Shown in pieces: positions 31,286 to 45,400 of a stretch of 64,000 bases of DNA. The position numbers were made by a program, and so were the translations under genes. Positions within the stretch are counted from its first letter, which is position 1, and each line of letters begins with the position of its first letter. Under the pieces are notes generated by a model. The model saw only the letters and a program-made list of their open reading frames with translations. It did no database searches and was not told where the DNA came from. The DNA lies in contig VZRR01003271.1 of the NCBI GenBank assembly GCA_013398015.1, positions 115,390-179,389 on the forward strand, given 5' to 3'. The stretch comes from Oreocharis arfaki (Eukaryota > Chordata > Aves > Passeriformes > Paramythiidae).

Positions 31286-34200
31286 TGCCTTCCTGCAGCA
31301 GCCAGGGCTGTTCCCATGTGCCCCTCCCTTTCAGGGTCTCCTCTGGTGAGGGTGGGAGGCCAAGCCTGGCCACAGAAAGGGATGTTGCTTCTTGCTTCCC
31401 AAACTGGTTTGAAAGGCTCTCATGGTGTTTAGTGCTGCTTTGCCCTCTAAGTCATCACTTAATGTTGCAAGTGGATGTCCCAGCTTGGCTTCCACATAGG
31501 CATTGCCTTTAATGCTGTGTGAGGACCTAAAAACAGGTGTGTTAAACCAGCTGCAGCATCTCTGCTGCTCCTCTCTGCTTCAGCTCCAGGAGTACCTGAG
31601 AGCATCGCCATGGCTACAGCAGCTCATACCCACTGGGTCTTTCACAGGGCATTTTCAGATCTGGGGAGTGATCAGAGTTTAGGGTGCTGTGCCAGGAAGG
31701 GCCCTTTCCCCCAGGACTAGGTGGGAACTCTTTTGCCTACTTTAGCTTGCTGTTCTCCAGGGAGACTCAGTGTGTCCTGTCCTTGGAGCAGGCAGTGTCT
31801 GCAGTTCTCAGGGGGTGTGATGCTGGGAACTGGCAGAAAATGGAGTTTACAGGTCAATGCTGTATCCCATGTCACACCTACTGACCTTTGCTTGGCTCAA
31901 CACCTCTTGGCAGCACGTGTGGCTCCAGCTGTGAACAAAGGACAAAGGATTGTGCTGCTTTTTCTCTTCATGCTGCTTGGTTTTTTGGTGATGGTGGTCC
32001 ATGAATCTTCCTTTCTCCAAGCTCATGGAGAATTGTTTGCCCTGAAGTGTGCTGAGAAGGTTCCTCCCAACCACCGTGTCCTAGTGTGGACCACGGGCAG
32101 CATTGTCCGGAAGAGAGGCAGAGGTGGCATCTCAGAGCCTTGGAAACCACCAAGCTGCCCAGAGGATTTATGGAGGTTTTGTTAGGATTTTATTGGGTTC
32201 TTTAGGCTTTCCCACGGCAGCTCAGTGGGAGTACTGACAGCTTTTCCTTGTTACCTTCACCTAAGGTCACTTCCATATCTTCAGCCTGTGCTACACTGCC
32301 GCTAGGATTGGGTTGCGTGCTAAATTTAGTGAACCTTTATAGCTTGGTGTGTGTATGTAAAACCAGAGGGGTTTTTAGCAGCTTTTAGGGGGTTAGAGGC
32401 TGGTTCAGGATGCCCAACAAGGCCAGGCTTTCTCTGCACACACAGGTGGCAGCACCCCAGGCGAGGTGTGGGAGGGTTCTTCTCTGCCTCAGTGTACTTC
32501 CACACAGGGATTCGCTGAGGTGCAGAGCCCGTGGGTGGCAGGGAGGGTTCTGGAGGCATGATTAGAACTTGCATAACATGGTCTGCAGTCTGAGGCATGT
32601 GAGAAGTGCTGGTTAAGGGGTTGGGTTTCAGAAGTTTTAAAGGCTTGTGAAAATTCTTGATCAGATGTTTCCATTACGATCCTGCCTTTTTCGACCCCCC
32701 GCCCTCCTTCTCCAAGTCTCTATGTCTTTTTCTATGCTGTTTGTGTGCCAAAAGAAGAATTTTTTTGGCTTCAGGTCTGGTGTACCTATTTCTAAGTAGA
32801 TTTTTTAATCCCTGCTTGGCATTACAGGCCACTGGAGTAATAGTTTGAGATGTAACTTAAGTTGGAGGCAAGTAAGTTTAGATTTGTGTGGTTGCAGTGA
32901 AGGGTTTGTTCAATTTTTACACGCCGAAGGAGGAGCAGATTGTGGGGCAGCAAAGCAAAGGGATCGAGAACCCAGAGAAGCGTGAGAGAAATGACCTCAA
33001 TTACTCTGCATTTCTGTTGCTGAGCATTTTTAGGCCTTTTTAACAACCTGGCATGTTCTTGAGTTCAGATCGGTGCTGAGCGCGTTGGGGCGGGTGTGCG
33101 TGTGCTTGTGTTAGGAGGCCGTTTTGGGGGCAGAACTCGGGGATGTTGGGTTCTTGGCTTGAACTCAAAACCCTTCAAATATGCATTTCACTGTTTCCAG
33201 TGCCTTCAGGAAACTCCTGCAATCTTGGTCCTTACGGTCACAAGTGGAAAGAACCAGGAAGCCTTTAGAGATGTGCTTTGGGCACGTCTTTTGTGGGGTT
33301 CTTGTGTGGCGTTGCCCAGCTCTCAAAATTGCACTGTGTGTGGGGTCATGCAGCACACTGGACTGTGGAACTGGGACCAGTAAGGAGTGTTGCAGCATCC
33401 CCTGGGCTGCTGCTGCTGCTCAGAGAAACATTAGCAGCTTTTAGCATCACTCACCTGGGGCATCAGCAGCTGCATGAGGAAGGTGGTGAAAGAAAGCTCC
33501 TTCACCATGTGGCTCAGGTGTGATTCAAGCGTTAAGCAAGCCTGTGGAGGAGCTGGAGCTTTTACCCTGCTGCCGGAGGGGAGTCTGGTCCCCTACTCTG
33601 GGTGTTTTAAGATGCAAATTTTGCCTTGGGGTCTGCTGAAACACTGCACTGATTCCTGAGAACATGTGACCTTCTTAAGCTGCCTGCCAGAGCCTAAAGG
33701 ATCCGGATGATGACACCACGAGATGACACCAGCTGTGTATCATTCCTTCAGCTGTGAGTGCCTTCAGCAGACTGGTCAGTGAAGCACAGAGAGGTTAACA
33801 AGGTGAAAAGAAGCCTCGTGGGGAGGAATGTGTGGTGCTGCTGTTCAGGAGCACATCTTCTTGGTGTGGAAGCTGAAAGGATGGCATCTCAGTGGAGCTG
33901 TAGCCAGTGAAATTCTTGTTGCGGTGCAGGAGGTGTTCTGGATGGATGATGAGGTGAGCTCTTAGTGCTGCCCTCGATAAATGAGATACGTGCAGTGTCT
34001 CAAAGGAGAGCAGAGAAAGACCTTAACACTTCACCTGCCTCAGCAGGGAAACGACCACAGTTCAGCAGCAATTTCTAAAACTTCATGTTTTGCTTTTAAA
34101 TAGAGTTAAAAGTTCCAGCTCATGATGCAGTTTATACTTTGACATGCTCTGGTGTAACTTGTATGGTGCCAGTGCTGCAGGGATTGCTTCTAAAGCCTCT

Positions 34201-35924
34201 TTTGTTCCTAAACCATTTTGAAACTTTATTTCTAAGAGTATTAACAGCATCATGTCCTACAGCATGAGGGATCTGGCTTGGATGTAGAAGTGCTGTCTTT
34301 ATGCCTGCATGATAACATGCTTTTAGGATAAATGCTGAAAGACAGCTTTGCTATGGAGCAATCAAACTAACTCATATCTACTGTGGTAGTTTTCATGATG
34401 GAAGTTTGTTCAGCCTTCAGCTGTTGCAAATTCCTGCTGGAGCAGAAAGTCAAAATATCAGTGTTGTAGGAACCCCATCACCAGCAGAACTTTCTGTGGT
34501 CCAAATTCAGTCCTGAGCGTAGCTCTGAACATTCCCTGTGCTCAAAGGGTGTGTCAGTAGCCTGTGAACAATGCTTTAATCTGGCAAATGCGGTAAAATT
34601 TAATGCACAGTTGAAATAAAATCCAACCCTCTTTGGAGGTGTCGTTCCTAATGTGACTATGGATTAAAACTCAATTGCTACCAGCAAAAGAGTGAAATAA
34701 AATACAGTGCCCCTGCTCCGTACAGAGGCTGCAGACTGACCATTACAGCACTGAGCACCTCGTTGGATTGAGGATTGAGAGCATTTTCCTGACTTGCAGC
34801 CGAAATGCAGCCGTGGCCCATTGCTGCCCATTTGTTCCCACGCCAGCATTGTCCTCTGGCTTCAGCCCCTCCCTGCAAGGTGGGAGCAGAGGAAGCCTGA
34901 GCTGCTGGGCAGGGTCCTGTTCCTTGGGTGCAGTTCAGGGCAGCAGAGCTGTTCGTGCTCAGGGGAAGGGAGGGTAGCAAGGAATGCCTGCTTGAGCCTG
35001 GCTCTTGGGATTTTCCAGTGTTTTTGTGTCTTTGTGACCCACGACTGTGGTGTAGAGTATTAAAAGCAAAAATAGACCTGCTGATGCAGTGCTTACCCGG
35101 CTGCGTAGGCTGAAGAGGAGGCAATTCCAGCCTCGTAGTACTTCCTAAATTCTGGTTTGGTCATTGTGCTGTGCGTGTTGGTGATAATTTCATTTATGAT
35201 GCCTCTGTCAACTTACAGGAACTTTGACTTCTCTTTGTTGAGGCTCTGTTCCTCCTGTCATCCAGCCTAAACTGAAACTGCCCTTTTAAAATCTCGGGGT
35301 TGAGAAACTAACTGCATACCCAGGAGTTTTAAACTCTTGGCATGTTTGGGAATTTATTATCACTCTGTGAACTTCGGTTGTTTGACTGATGGATACTTTT
35401 TTCCCCCGTTCTTTTATTGTGCTGGTGTGTGGTGACAAAGGAGAAAGATCTTCCCTGTTGATTTCTCTCCCTTTGCAGCTGAAGAATTATCAAGACTCAG
35501 CCTGATGATGGGGTGCAGCAATCTTGTTTCACTTGCTGCTTTTTGATGCTCTCATTTAGCTACATCTGTGCCACATTGGCAGTAATTTTGATACAGCAAC
35601 TGCACGTTTTCTCTTTAGAGACAACTGAAATCACTCAGCTGCTTAGACATAATGTGTGCAATAAATAATACCTCGAGACTCCAGGTAGTTAGAAGGAACC
35701 ACATGAAAGCATCTAGATCTGATATGATTCACAATCATTGAAGTTTTGATTTCCCTCTGAGCTAACAACTCTCCTCTGCCTTGCAGCCTGTTCCCAGTGC
35801 AGCTCAATTTCATTTTCCTCTAGGAATTCGGATAGATGAGAGCATCCGTCTGCTGCCGGTTTCTCCTTTTGTCCATTGCTGTTCAACAATAGGATTGTTG
35901 AGTCACTGAGAGGTTAATGAAGCC

Positions 35925-35940
35925 TTTTTTTTTTTTTTTT
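35925..35940 (+). repeat. T16 homopolymer
   Basis: Sixteen consecutive T in KTN1 intron 1. Confidence 0.95.
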
Positions 35941-38483
35941 GTCAGTGGTCCAACCTCTTTGTATAGCTGTGTGGAACAGCACACTGAACAGAAATAATGG
36001 GAAATTCTTGTTGCTGGAATGACCGGGGTTGTCATTTTACGATACCAGGGTAAAGTCCTGCTTAATCTTCAGGCTTCTGGCTGTGTTATGGGGTGGCTGA
36101 GCACAAATCCCTCCTCTAGAACGTTAAATATTAGTTTCTCTCTGTCTCCTTGCATCCAACAGTGCTGCAGCGAGGGGAGGGAATCTGAACTATTACAGTC
36201 GGTTCAGCAGTAGCTTCCCACTTAGTATTTAGAATGGTTTCGTTATGAGCCTTTTGGGGTTTGGCATTGGAAAAAGGGTGAATTGTAGCCCTTAATTATG
36301 AAGTGTGGGAACAATTGGAGCTGGACAGACAGGCAGCGGTCCAGCTCCTCTTCCTGAGCGAGCAAAGCTTTTGTGCTCTGCCATCCCACTGCACAAATGA
36401 CTGTGCGGGGCTGTTGCTGGATTGATTGGTTTTGATCCCTTTTAGGAAGGGGTTTGGAAGCTCTAATTTTGGGTCTATCACAGTAGTCAGGCTCCTGTCC
36501 TGTTGCTCTGAGCAAGCCTGTTACCGTGGCTGCCCCAAAGAACTTCCCGTGGCGGGGAGCGTGGGATTAAAAACCAGTTGTTAAATCCAGTTGAACTGGG
36601 ACATCAGTGGCTTGGCTCGTGTGGGTTCAGTGACAAAGTAACTGCAAGGAAGGATGTGAAGGTGCTGTGTTTTGCTCATGCAGGGAATGGAGAGCTCTGA
36701 GGGGGAATTAAGCTTGGGGCTGGTGTGGGATGGATGGCACGTGTGTGAGCTGTGACTTGCTGGGTGACACCTGGGGCACAGAGACACTTTTCTTCCTCTG
36801 TCTCTTATCAGCTTGTGGATGAGGGCATCCAGCAGAGCAGGGTGGCAATGGGATTTACAGGAGTGTTTGCTGGTGGCAGTGCTCCAAGAAACTTTCACCT
36901 TTTCCCTCTAGAGCACCTCTCCAGACTGGGTTTTCCCTCCAGTTCAGGCAAAGTGCACCTGTTATCACTCAGGCATTGCTGCTGGCCCCAGCCGTGCCTC
37001 CTGTCCAGGCTCTCGTTCCAGCGGAGCTCATGCTGGGAAATGGAAAATACAGAACTCCTCTACAGGACAAAACTTCACTTTTTTTCCTCTTTTTTTTTGT
37101 TTTCCCCTCCTGGGAGCTGCCGAGCCTCCGTGGTGGCTGGTGTATGCACGGCCCTGCATTCTCCTGTTGCGAATGTTAAAAATACCAGCTACAATTTTCC
37201 CTTTCCACATACCAAAATATATTAATGTGCTGCTGCTTTGATTAGTCATTTCCTCTTCTTTTGTTCCTTTCGCAACAGGGTAAAGGATAGCGTGCGCACA
37301 CTTGAGTGAAATATTTTCTGGTTAAGAAGTCTGAAACTAAAAAGATTCTCTTAGGTTAATACCTGTCTTTGTTGGCAGAAGAATTCTGTCCTCATCCCTT
37401 AAATATATGTTCAAAAATAAGTCTGGATAAAGTCACTTTTATGGTGTTCAGACTAAGAATATCTTTGCCTGATTTATTTTTGTGGTGGAAAGAAATTCTA
37501 ATATGGACAGGATTAATATTCTTACCATGAATTTAATATATTCTTGCAGGAAAACGTTTGGTGGTACATTGCTATAGGAAATTTTCCAAATCCATTTATT
37601 TTGAGGTTTCTTGTCTTCCTCCTATGCCATCACCTCCATGCACACATTCCTCCTTCCTTGAGTTCCTCCGAGGCCTCATTCAGCGTGGGTGGAAACTTGG
37701 TGAAGGCAGCAGTGTGACGCTGTTGGGCTGTGCATGGCTCAGTTTGGGGTAGTTCTGGCAGCCTCTGCACCCTCGGGCTGTGGGGGTACAAAGATTAATA
37801 AATCCAACTTACAGGGACCCGCTAAAGTTGCTCTGGGAGACTTGCTCACCCTTCAAGCCTGGGTATTTTTTGCTTCTCTGTTGCTGTGGCTTCCTTAGTG
37901 AGAAATTTGGGAGAAAAGCATTAGCACCAGGCAGTCTGGAGAGCTGCAGAACAAGTGGTAGGTTTAAAACTTTCTTGTGTGTGTGGAGGAATCCAAGTGA
38001 GTAAGCTAAAAAGTTGCCTGGCGAGTATAGTTAAGGGCCAAGTTGAGTGGAAATCTGGAGAATCAAGCAATAAATTGAGGCTGATCTCTTCTCAGTTATG
38101 TCCAAACTTTAGAAGCACAACCCATAAACAACATGCCATCCTCTTTAGCAATCTGTCGTGGTTTTCCTGTCTCTCTGGTGCCGAGGGCGTCTGCTCTGCC
38201 CTGGATTCAGATGGAGGACAGCTTGTGCCTGCCTGGGGAGGTGAAGCTTGGGCAGCAGGGCTGCTGCTGCCACGCAGCCCGAGGGAAAACTGTGGTGCTG
38301 GGGCTGTGCAAGGCTTGCAGGGAGGGGATTTTACCTCTCCTGGGATGCACAGGCAGGTAATACACACGGGTCTTCTCCTTGACTCTTCGCAGCTCTTTTG
38401 TATAAAAACCTGTGTTGTTTTTTTGAATGAGCGTTAGCCTCACAGTACTCAGATGCCATTCATACTTTCACAGAATCTGCTAA

Positions 38484-38511
38484 GGAAAAAAAAAAAAGAA
38501 AAAAGAAAAAA
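38484..38511 (+). repeat. A-rich simple repeat
   Basis: A12 followed by GAAAAAA-type units. It is followed about 60 bp later by an AT-rich TATATAT-like stretch (38570-38640). Confidence 0.9.
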
Positions 38512-38751
38512 GCTAGATCCAAGGCCTTTGCTTCTTTTGTTTCTGTCTCCTCTTATTTTACATTTATTTTTAAAAATATAAGCGAGAATTCATAATACCG
38601 GGATGTATATCTATATAGTTATATTTGCTATATACACTGGGAAAGGGAAAATGTTTCATTCCAGCTGTTTTCTCTTTGCAGATTGCTGTGGAGGTATGAG
38701 AGGAATTTGAGTAGTGAGAAGCTACTGCTCATACCTGCTTTCCTCTGTTAC

Positions 38752-38975
38752 AGGATCATGGAATGATTTGGGTGTGGAAGGGACCTTAAGGAACATCTCA
38801 TTCCCACCCCCTGCCATGGGCAGGGACACCTTCCACTAGCCCAGGTTGCTCCAAGCCCCATCCAACCTGCCCTGGAACACTTCCAGGGATGGGGCAGCCA
38901 CAGCTTCTCTGGGCAACCTCTGCCAGGTGCCTCCCCACTCTCACAGGGAAAAATTTCCTTCCATGCTTGGAATTG
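38752..38975 (-). repeat. CR1 LINE 3'-end fragment
   Basis: Starts GATCATGGAATGATTTGGGT and GGAAGGGACCTTAAGGAACA, then CATGGGCAGGGACACCTTCC, GGGATGGGGCAGCCACAGCT and CTCACAGGGAAAAATTTCC. Antisense to KTN1. Confidence 0.95.
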
Positions 38976-40188
38976 GATGTAAGGAGATGAAAGGGATTTA
39001 GCAGCCCTGAATTTCTCAGGAGATGACCTTAATTTTTTTTGTTTTACTTGGAATTTGGGGCTCTGCCTCATTTGTGACCAGAGAATGGTCAACTGCATCA
39101 TTCCCATGGGTGCTGCAAACCTTGTTTTGAGTTACAGAGCATGGCAGGGATGGGTGCAGAATGAACATACTTAACACTAATGCAACTTATTCCTGCGTCA
39201 GAAAGGGATTAAGCTGTGTTAGAATGACCAAACCCAGCTGGGCTCTGACCTGTATTGTACCTGCCCCAGGCTTTTTAGGGACTGGTAGATGCTCCCTGAG
39301 GCTTTCTGTGGGTCCTAGGTGAAGATTATACTGTGAATGTCTATTCATACACTAGACCACAACAGCTGTCTTAAGGCCTTTGTTGAGGTGCACAACGGCT
39401 TTAAACCTGCGTGAATGGCTTTTGTGTGTGGTAAAGCTGAGCTGCTATGGAGTGTCACAGCAGCCTGGATTGTACAAACCCCTGGGAACTTCCCATACAG
39501 CTGGCTGGAATAAAAACAGGTGTGGTCTGGTCCCTCCCTCCTGTCCAGGTGCTGGGCAGAAGCAGATTTCAGGTGTGGTTGTGCGTGTTTAATGCTTTTA
39601 CCTGTCTGACCTAAGAGTCCTGGCTCAAATCCGTACTTGGCTCGTGCTTTTGGACGGGTTCATGTTGCAGGAGATGCTCGAAAACTACATGACATATGGA
39701 ATTGCTGCTCAGACTGGGAACCTAAACTCAGCTTTGGCCTTAAGTCTGCTAGATTTGGCTCTTATTTGTAGTATTATTTTGAGAAAATTCTGTGATCTTT
39801 TTTTATGCCTTCCTATTTCAAGAAGTATCACTTCCCAGTTCCCTGTGCACAGAAGCGGGTGGTGATTGAAGAGCAAATGTCTGATCTGGTCGCTGCCTGC
39901 GTGGAGAGCAGGAAAAGGGGAAATGCTTACCCAAAAGCCTGAGCTGGCTGCTCGGGTGTTTAAATGCCTCTCAGATTGTTCACGATGCTGTGGGCAGAGC
40001 ATGTCTGTACATGAATGCGTGAAGGAAGGAGCTGGGGAAGCTTCAGGGACTCCTTGGAAGCAGCGATGGGAAGATGCAGACTTGCTGAGTAATTCCTGCT
40101 GGAAGGAAGAAACCTTTGATTCTTTACAGGCACTTTGGAAAAAGGTAGTGTAAAGATAATTTGTTATCTTCGACTTTGGAGATAATAG

Positions 40189-40202
40189 GTGTGTGTGTGT
40201 GT
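40189..40202 (+). repeat. (GT)7 microsatellite
   Basis: Short GT dinucleotide run in KTN1 intron 1. Confidence 0.9.
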
Positions 40203-40362
40203 TAGCTGCTAGTGATTTAAAGGGGAAACTTGCAGTTTCTGGAGCCTGGTGGAGGCAAAGACATCTTTCACTGGTCCTGACGCATGCTGGCTTTTATCCC
40301 AAATAACATCCCCTCACAAATACTGCATGAAATGTTGTGGTTTCTTAAGACTTTCCTGCGCT

Positions 40363-40905
40363 GAACAATATAGAGTTATTTAGGTTGGAAGAGCCATCTA
40401 AGATCAAGTCTAACCATTCCCTCAGCACTGCCAAGGCCACCACTGACCCCTGTCCCCAAGTACCACATCCACATGGCTTTTAAATCTCTCCAGGGATGGG
40501 GACTCCACCACTGCCCTGGGGAGCCTGTGCCAATGCCTGACCATCCTTTCAATGAAGAAATTTTCCCTAATATCCAAACTAAACCTCCTCTGGTACAACT
40601 TGAGGCAAGTTGTCCTGTCCCTTGTTCTCTAGGAGCTGAGCTTGAATCCCACCTGGCTGCCCCCTCCTGTTGTGGAGAGTGAGAAGTTCCCCCCTGTGCC
40701 TCCTTTTCTCCAGGCTGAACCCCCTCAGCTGCCCCTGCTGCTCCAAACGCTTCCCCAGCTCCATTCTCTTCTCTGGACATGCTCCAGCCCCTCAGGACTG
40801 TTCTTGTTACGATGGGCCCAAAACTGCCCCCAGGACTGGAGGTGGCCCAGCACAGGGGACAATCCCTGCCCTGGTCCTGCTGCCACACTATTCCTGGTAT
40901 CAGTG
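40363..40905 (-). repeat. CR1 LINE fragment, about 540 bp
   Basis: One of the two longest copies here. The left end is TAGGTTGGAAGAGCCATCTA. It then carries CATGGCTTTTAAATCTCTCC, GGGGAGCCTGTGCCAATGCC, TTTTCCCTAATATCCAAACT and CCTTTTCTCCAGGCTGAACC, reaching CCATTCTCTTCTCTGGACAT. Long open frames across 40376-41383 are by-products of this GC-rich repeat. Confidence 0.95.
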
Positions 40906-41969
40906 TACTTGTGCCCGTGCTTCGGTGAACCCCGTGGGGTGTTGCTGTGCCAGGGTCTGTGCAGTTTCGGGATATTTGGGTGAGCTGCCAGGCTGGTTGT
41001 CCTCGCTCTGTGCGGGCAGCAGGTGTGCGCGCCTCTATCCCAGGCTCAACGCGAGCTTGCTTGCTCCACTTTCACTGATGCTAATTCCAGTTCTGGGCTT
41101 TATCCTTCAGCCCAGGTGGTTTCAGGGCGTCAGCTGCTGCCTGGTGAATCCCTGCCCTGCCTTATCTTGTAGGAACTTGCCCGGACGGCCGGGCTGTGGT
41201 GGAAACCTCTTGCGGGAGGTGCCTGGGTGCTCCCGCTGCCGGCACTGGGACAAGATCAAGGACATCTGCTGGGTACTGGTGGCAAGGCTGTGCAGCCGTA
41301 TTGCGCTCCCGGCTTCCTCTCGGCCCTGCTGCTGCATTTTGTCAGGTGTTGGCTCTGAAGCTGTATTAAAAAACCCCCTCTGAAAGTAAAGGCTTTTGTT
41401 GAAGCAAAGCTATTCTTTCTGGAATTTATAATAAAGAGCTTGTCTGTGTTAACTAACATCAAGCGACTGAGAGCGGACAGAGCCCAACAGATGGTACAAA
41501 CAGCGGCATGTTTGGAATGGAAAATATTTACCTAGAGGGTGTTTGAAGCACTGAGCTTGTGCTCTGCAAATGGCTTAATTGTATCAGTGAAATAAAGTGG
41601 AGAGCAAGATTTATTGACAAGTTTTCTCTGCTCTTGCTGTCAGCACCTTGGAGGGGGTGTCGAGCTCTGTTGAGCTTCCCTTGAACAGGTCTCCTTCCTG
41701 GGAAGAGTGGTTTTAATACCTGAATGGCTCAGTTGGTGTTTTCGAGTGTCTACAGCTTTCTCCTGTGGCTGCACAAATCGTGCTGTCAGGGCAAGTATGG
41801 AAATGAAAAACTCAGAGCTTGAAATGCTGTTTATTATTGCTTCCCTCCCCCCCAGTCTTGGGTTTGGGGGGATTGGTATAAACAGAGCATGGAAATACAG
41901 ATACAAAACGAGAATTTAAAAAGAATACAAATACGTAGGTTAAATTTTACCTTGAGTAATGTGTGCATT

Positions 41970-42478
41970 TTTGGTTGCCACAGTATAAGAAGGTTATAAA
42001 GGTGTTAGAGAGTGTCCAGAGAAGGGCCGTGGAAGTGGTGGAGGGTCTAGAGGGGAAGCCATGAGAGGAGTGGCTGAGGTCACTTGGCTTGTTCAGCCTG
42101 CACAGGAGGAGACTGAGGACAGGCTTCAGCCTGGTCTGCAGCTTCCTCACAAGGGGGAGTGGAGGGGCAAATGCTGATCTTGTCTCCCTGATGACCAGCA
42201 ACAGGACCTGAGGGAATGGCTGAAGCTGTGTCAGGGGAGGCTTAGACTGGATATCAGGATATCTTCTCCCAGAGGCTGGTCGGGCACTGAACAGGCTCCC
42301 CAGGCAATGGTCACAGCCTTAAGGCTGCCAGAGCTCCTCCAGGAGCCTTTGGATGATGGTCTCAGGGACAGGGTGGGATTGTTGGGGTGTCCTGTGCATG
42401 GCCAGGAGTTGAGCTCTGATCCTTGTGTGTCCCTTCCAACTCAGGATTTTCTATGACTGCTGTGTAATTCTCTGATAA
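41970..42478 (+). repeat. CR1 LINE fragment, about 500 bp, sense orientation
   Basis: Carries AGTGTCCAGAGAAGGGCCGT, CTTGTTCAGCCTGCACAGGA, AGGCTTAGACTGGATATCAG and TCTGATCCTTGTGTGTCCCT, ending in CAACTCAGGATTTTCTATGA. The same subfamily lies in inverted orientation at 22.3 kb. Confidence 0.95.
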
Positions 42479-45400
42479 TGTCGTCGGGATCAAAACTCAA
42501 AGGTCCGTTTAGCCCTTCAGCTTTTCTGTGTGGCGAGTGCCTCGTGCATGACTTTAAACTGTGCAATTTAAAAAGTGACCCATGAGAAGATTGTGTGTGA
42601 CCTTACTGGAAGCTGTGCCTTTTCCTTATGTAGGTGTCAGGTGAGGTTTATGTGCAATACCTTGATTCTCCTGTGTAAAAAAAACCTGCTCAGGTGCAGT
42701 TAGCTCCTTGCTGCTGTTCTCTGGACTGGGTGTTTTTGGGAAGGCTGAGGCCAGCAGGGGCTCTTTCCTTCCCAGTGTGGCTCACCTGCAGAAGTTAGCC
42801 AGGTGTTAATGAACTCAAGCAAGTTTGATGGGCTAAAATCCCTGCCTGCTCCCACAGCTCCTTTGTGTCACATCGCAGCAGCTCTGCTGTCTTTGGTGTC
42901 TTGGGGCATGAAAAACCCATCTTGTTTTTTCAGTAACACACAGTGCTGCTTAAAAAACCCAAAACTAAACCCACCTAAGCTGTAATTCTACAGTTTTCCC
43001 ATATCCTATACCAACACTGATATTAAATGAACTACCCTGAGGTTTTTCTGGCAGCCCCCCTTCCTAGAGCTTGAGCCCAGCAGTGCTTTAGCCAGGTAAT
43101 ACTCATGAACAAGTCACAGAGAGCTGGTTGCTCCTGCTGTATGAATGTGGAGTAGGCATGGAGCGGCTGAAATTCTTATTTAATTTTGTTTTTTGCCTGT
43201 GGCAGATCTGGGTTTAGTTGCCCAAGTTGCTGGGCATCCTCTCCTGAAAAGCTCTGGGGGAGGATGAGCTTGGGAGTGAAGCTGTTTTCAAGAGGATCCT
43301 CTTTGCAGCTGGCTGATACGGAGCGGGTTCCAAACTGTGTGCAGATTAGGGAGAACAAAAATAGTGTTATCTGTTTGAGGAATTTATTGGATCCAGATAC
43401 TGCTCTGAGACTGCTTGATGTGTTCCTAGTGACTGTTGGATGTGAGTCTGCTTGCCAGCTTGAGAAAATCCCAGGAAAATATCCCATTTAAAGGAGCTCT
43501 TGCCTTGGCTAATCATACGTGGTATCTCTTAAACTGCTTAGTATTTAAGAAAAGGCACCTTGGTACCTGTATTACCCCCCTTTAATGTTAGTTTTTCAAA
43601 GAGGCACAAATCCCTGAAGATTATGTGCATTTTGGTACCCAAGCATTTATAGAAGCTGTGCTTCTCATGTGCTGGGGCTAAGCTGTGAGTGACTCATTAG
43701 CCAGATGGAGCTATAATTTATTTCTATCTTCTCGAGTAAGTTAATTCCCTGGACCCAAACTGAATGGATATCCTGTGAAACGCGGTATCTGCGCAGGGTG
43801 AAACTTGAGATTTAAATTCAGAAAGGCAGAGGGTGGGTTAGAAAATCCAGGGCAGCATGAACTGGCAGGGGAAGTCAGGTGCAGGCAGTAATAGCGCACT
43901 GGAGTTCAGAAATAATTATTTTTCTGTGGCACGGGCTCTGTTTGGGGAACAAAAGTGCAATTCTTTTGTTAAAGGCGGGATGGGAACAGTAACTGGGTCT
44001 GTGCACGGCCTGGGACAGATGCAGCTTGTTCCCCTTTTTCAGAATGACTAAAGGGATGTTGTGAGGTCTGGAATTTACGGGTGAGACGGGAGCATGTCTG
44101 CAAGGGGGGAGCCTGGCACGGGTGGTGGACTCTAAGGAACGTGATCAAGAGCAGGTTGAGTACCAAATCCGAGTGAAAGGTGAGTATTTAACCAAATACC
44201 TTGAAATTTAAATGTAGCTAAAGTAGCCGTGCCTCTCTTCGGCAGTAGGGAGGGGGAGTGCAGTATGATTGCTGCTGGGAGTGCCTTGCCTGGGATTGTG
44301 GGTTTGGGTGGGTGGGGAGCTGGTGCAGCCGTCCTGGAGAGTTCTCTGAGAGAGCTGCAAGTGATAAGAGTCCCATTGCAGCACTTCTGGGGCAGAAATG
44401 CTTTTTTTTTTTGTGAGAGTGTCTCCTAACTGGGATGGTGAAACTGACTGGAGCAGTTAAGCTGGTAGGTGAAGGTGTGTCAGTGTAGCATTTGCTTTTT
44501 TCTGCTTTAACAGAATGAGTTTCTTCATCCTGTTCCTTTCTGCATGGCATAGAATTGTTTTCCCCCCCTATAGATTGGTTCTGTTTTTTCCTAGATGGCT
44601 TGTCAGTGTAATACAGAAATATAAATGGGAACTATGGAACTGTTTTAGTAATTGTAGATTGTCAGGACAACTGGAAACTGTGTGTGAGCCAAAACGCTGC
44701 CAATTTACCCCCTGGCAAGGGTGCCACTTTGTAAAGACTTTTTGACAGGGGGTGGTGTGATGGGTGCTGTTTTGTCATTCTGCATAGAGCCAGCAGCAGT
44801 GGGATCCTCCTAGAGTGAGTTTTAAATACCCTTGCTGGGCTGAGATGAGAAATTAGTGTATGGCCATCAGAGCAGAGCTTTTGCTTGCCGTTCCCATGTG
44901 CTTAATCAATTCTAGTCACACCCTGAGACTTTTATTTAGGTTTAGGTTTTTTTGAACCCTGCTTGCATGTGAAAAACTGGATCTGTGTATGGAGTTCAGA
45001 GATCAGATCTACCTGCCTCTGGCCAGTGTTTGGGGTGGAAGGGTCCACGTGCCTTGTGCTTGGCTGTGCCCCGATGAACAGGAGAGAGACAGGAGCAGGA
45101 GTGGAGCCTGGAGAGGGTCTGGACCTCATCACTGCGGTGTCATGCTCCAGATCCAGGAGATGATCCCGTTTTTGGTGAAGTGCAGGGAGGGGGGGAGCAG
45201 GGCGGGGGATGGAGGCTCGGCAGAGCTCACGCTGCTTGTCCAGCTCTGAGATCAGACCTCGGCTAGTCCAGCACATGTTCCCCACCCGGAGTAGCTGTTG
45301 TAATTCTGGATTTATGGCTCCTCTGGAAGCAGCTGAAGCTTTTAAATGCGTCTCTCCTCTCTGGTCTCGCCTCGATGGCCATCGTGCCCTCCTGACCCCG

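Noticed and set aside
30844..31373. 157- and 103-codon minus-strand frames
   Set aside because: They overlap the CR1 copy at 31.0-31.3 kb on its antisense strand; not CR1 ORF2 and no conserved motif.
40376..41383. 170- and 237-codon frames in KTN1 intron 1
   Set aside because: The first lies within the CR1 copy at 40.4-40.9 kb and the second starts in it and runs into adjacent GC-rich sequence; neither has splice or homology support.
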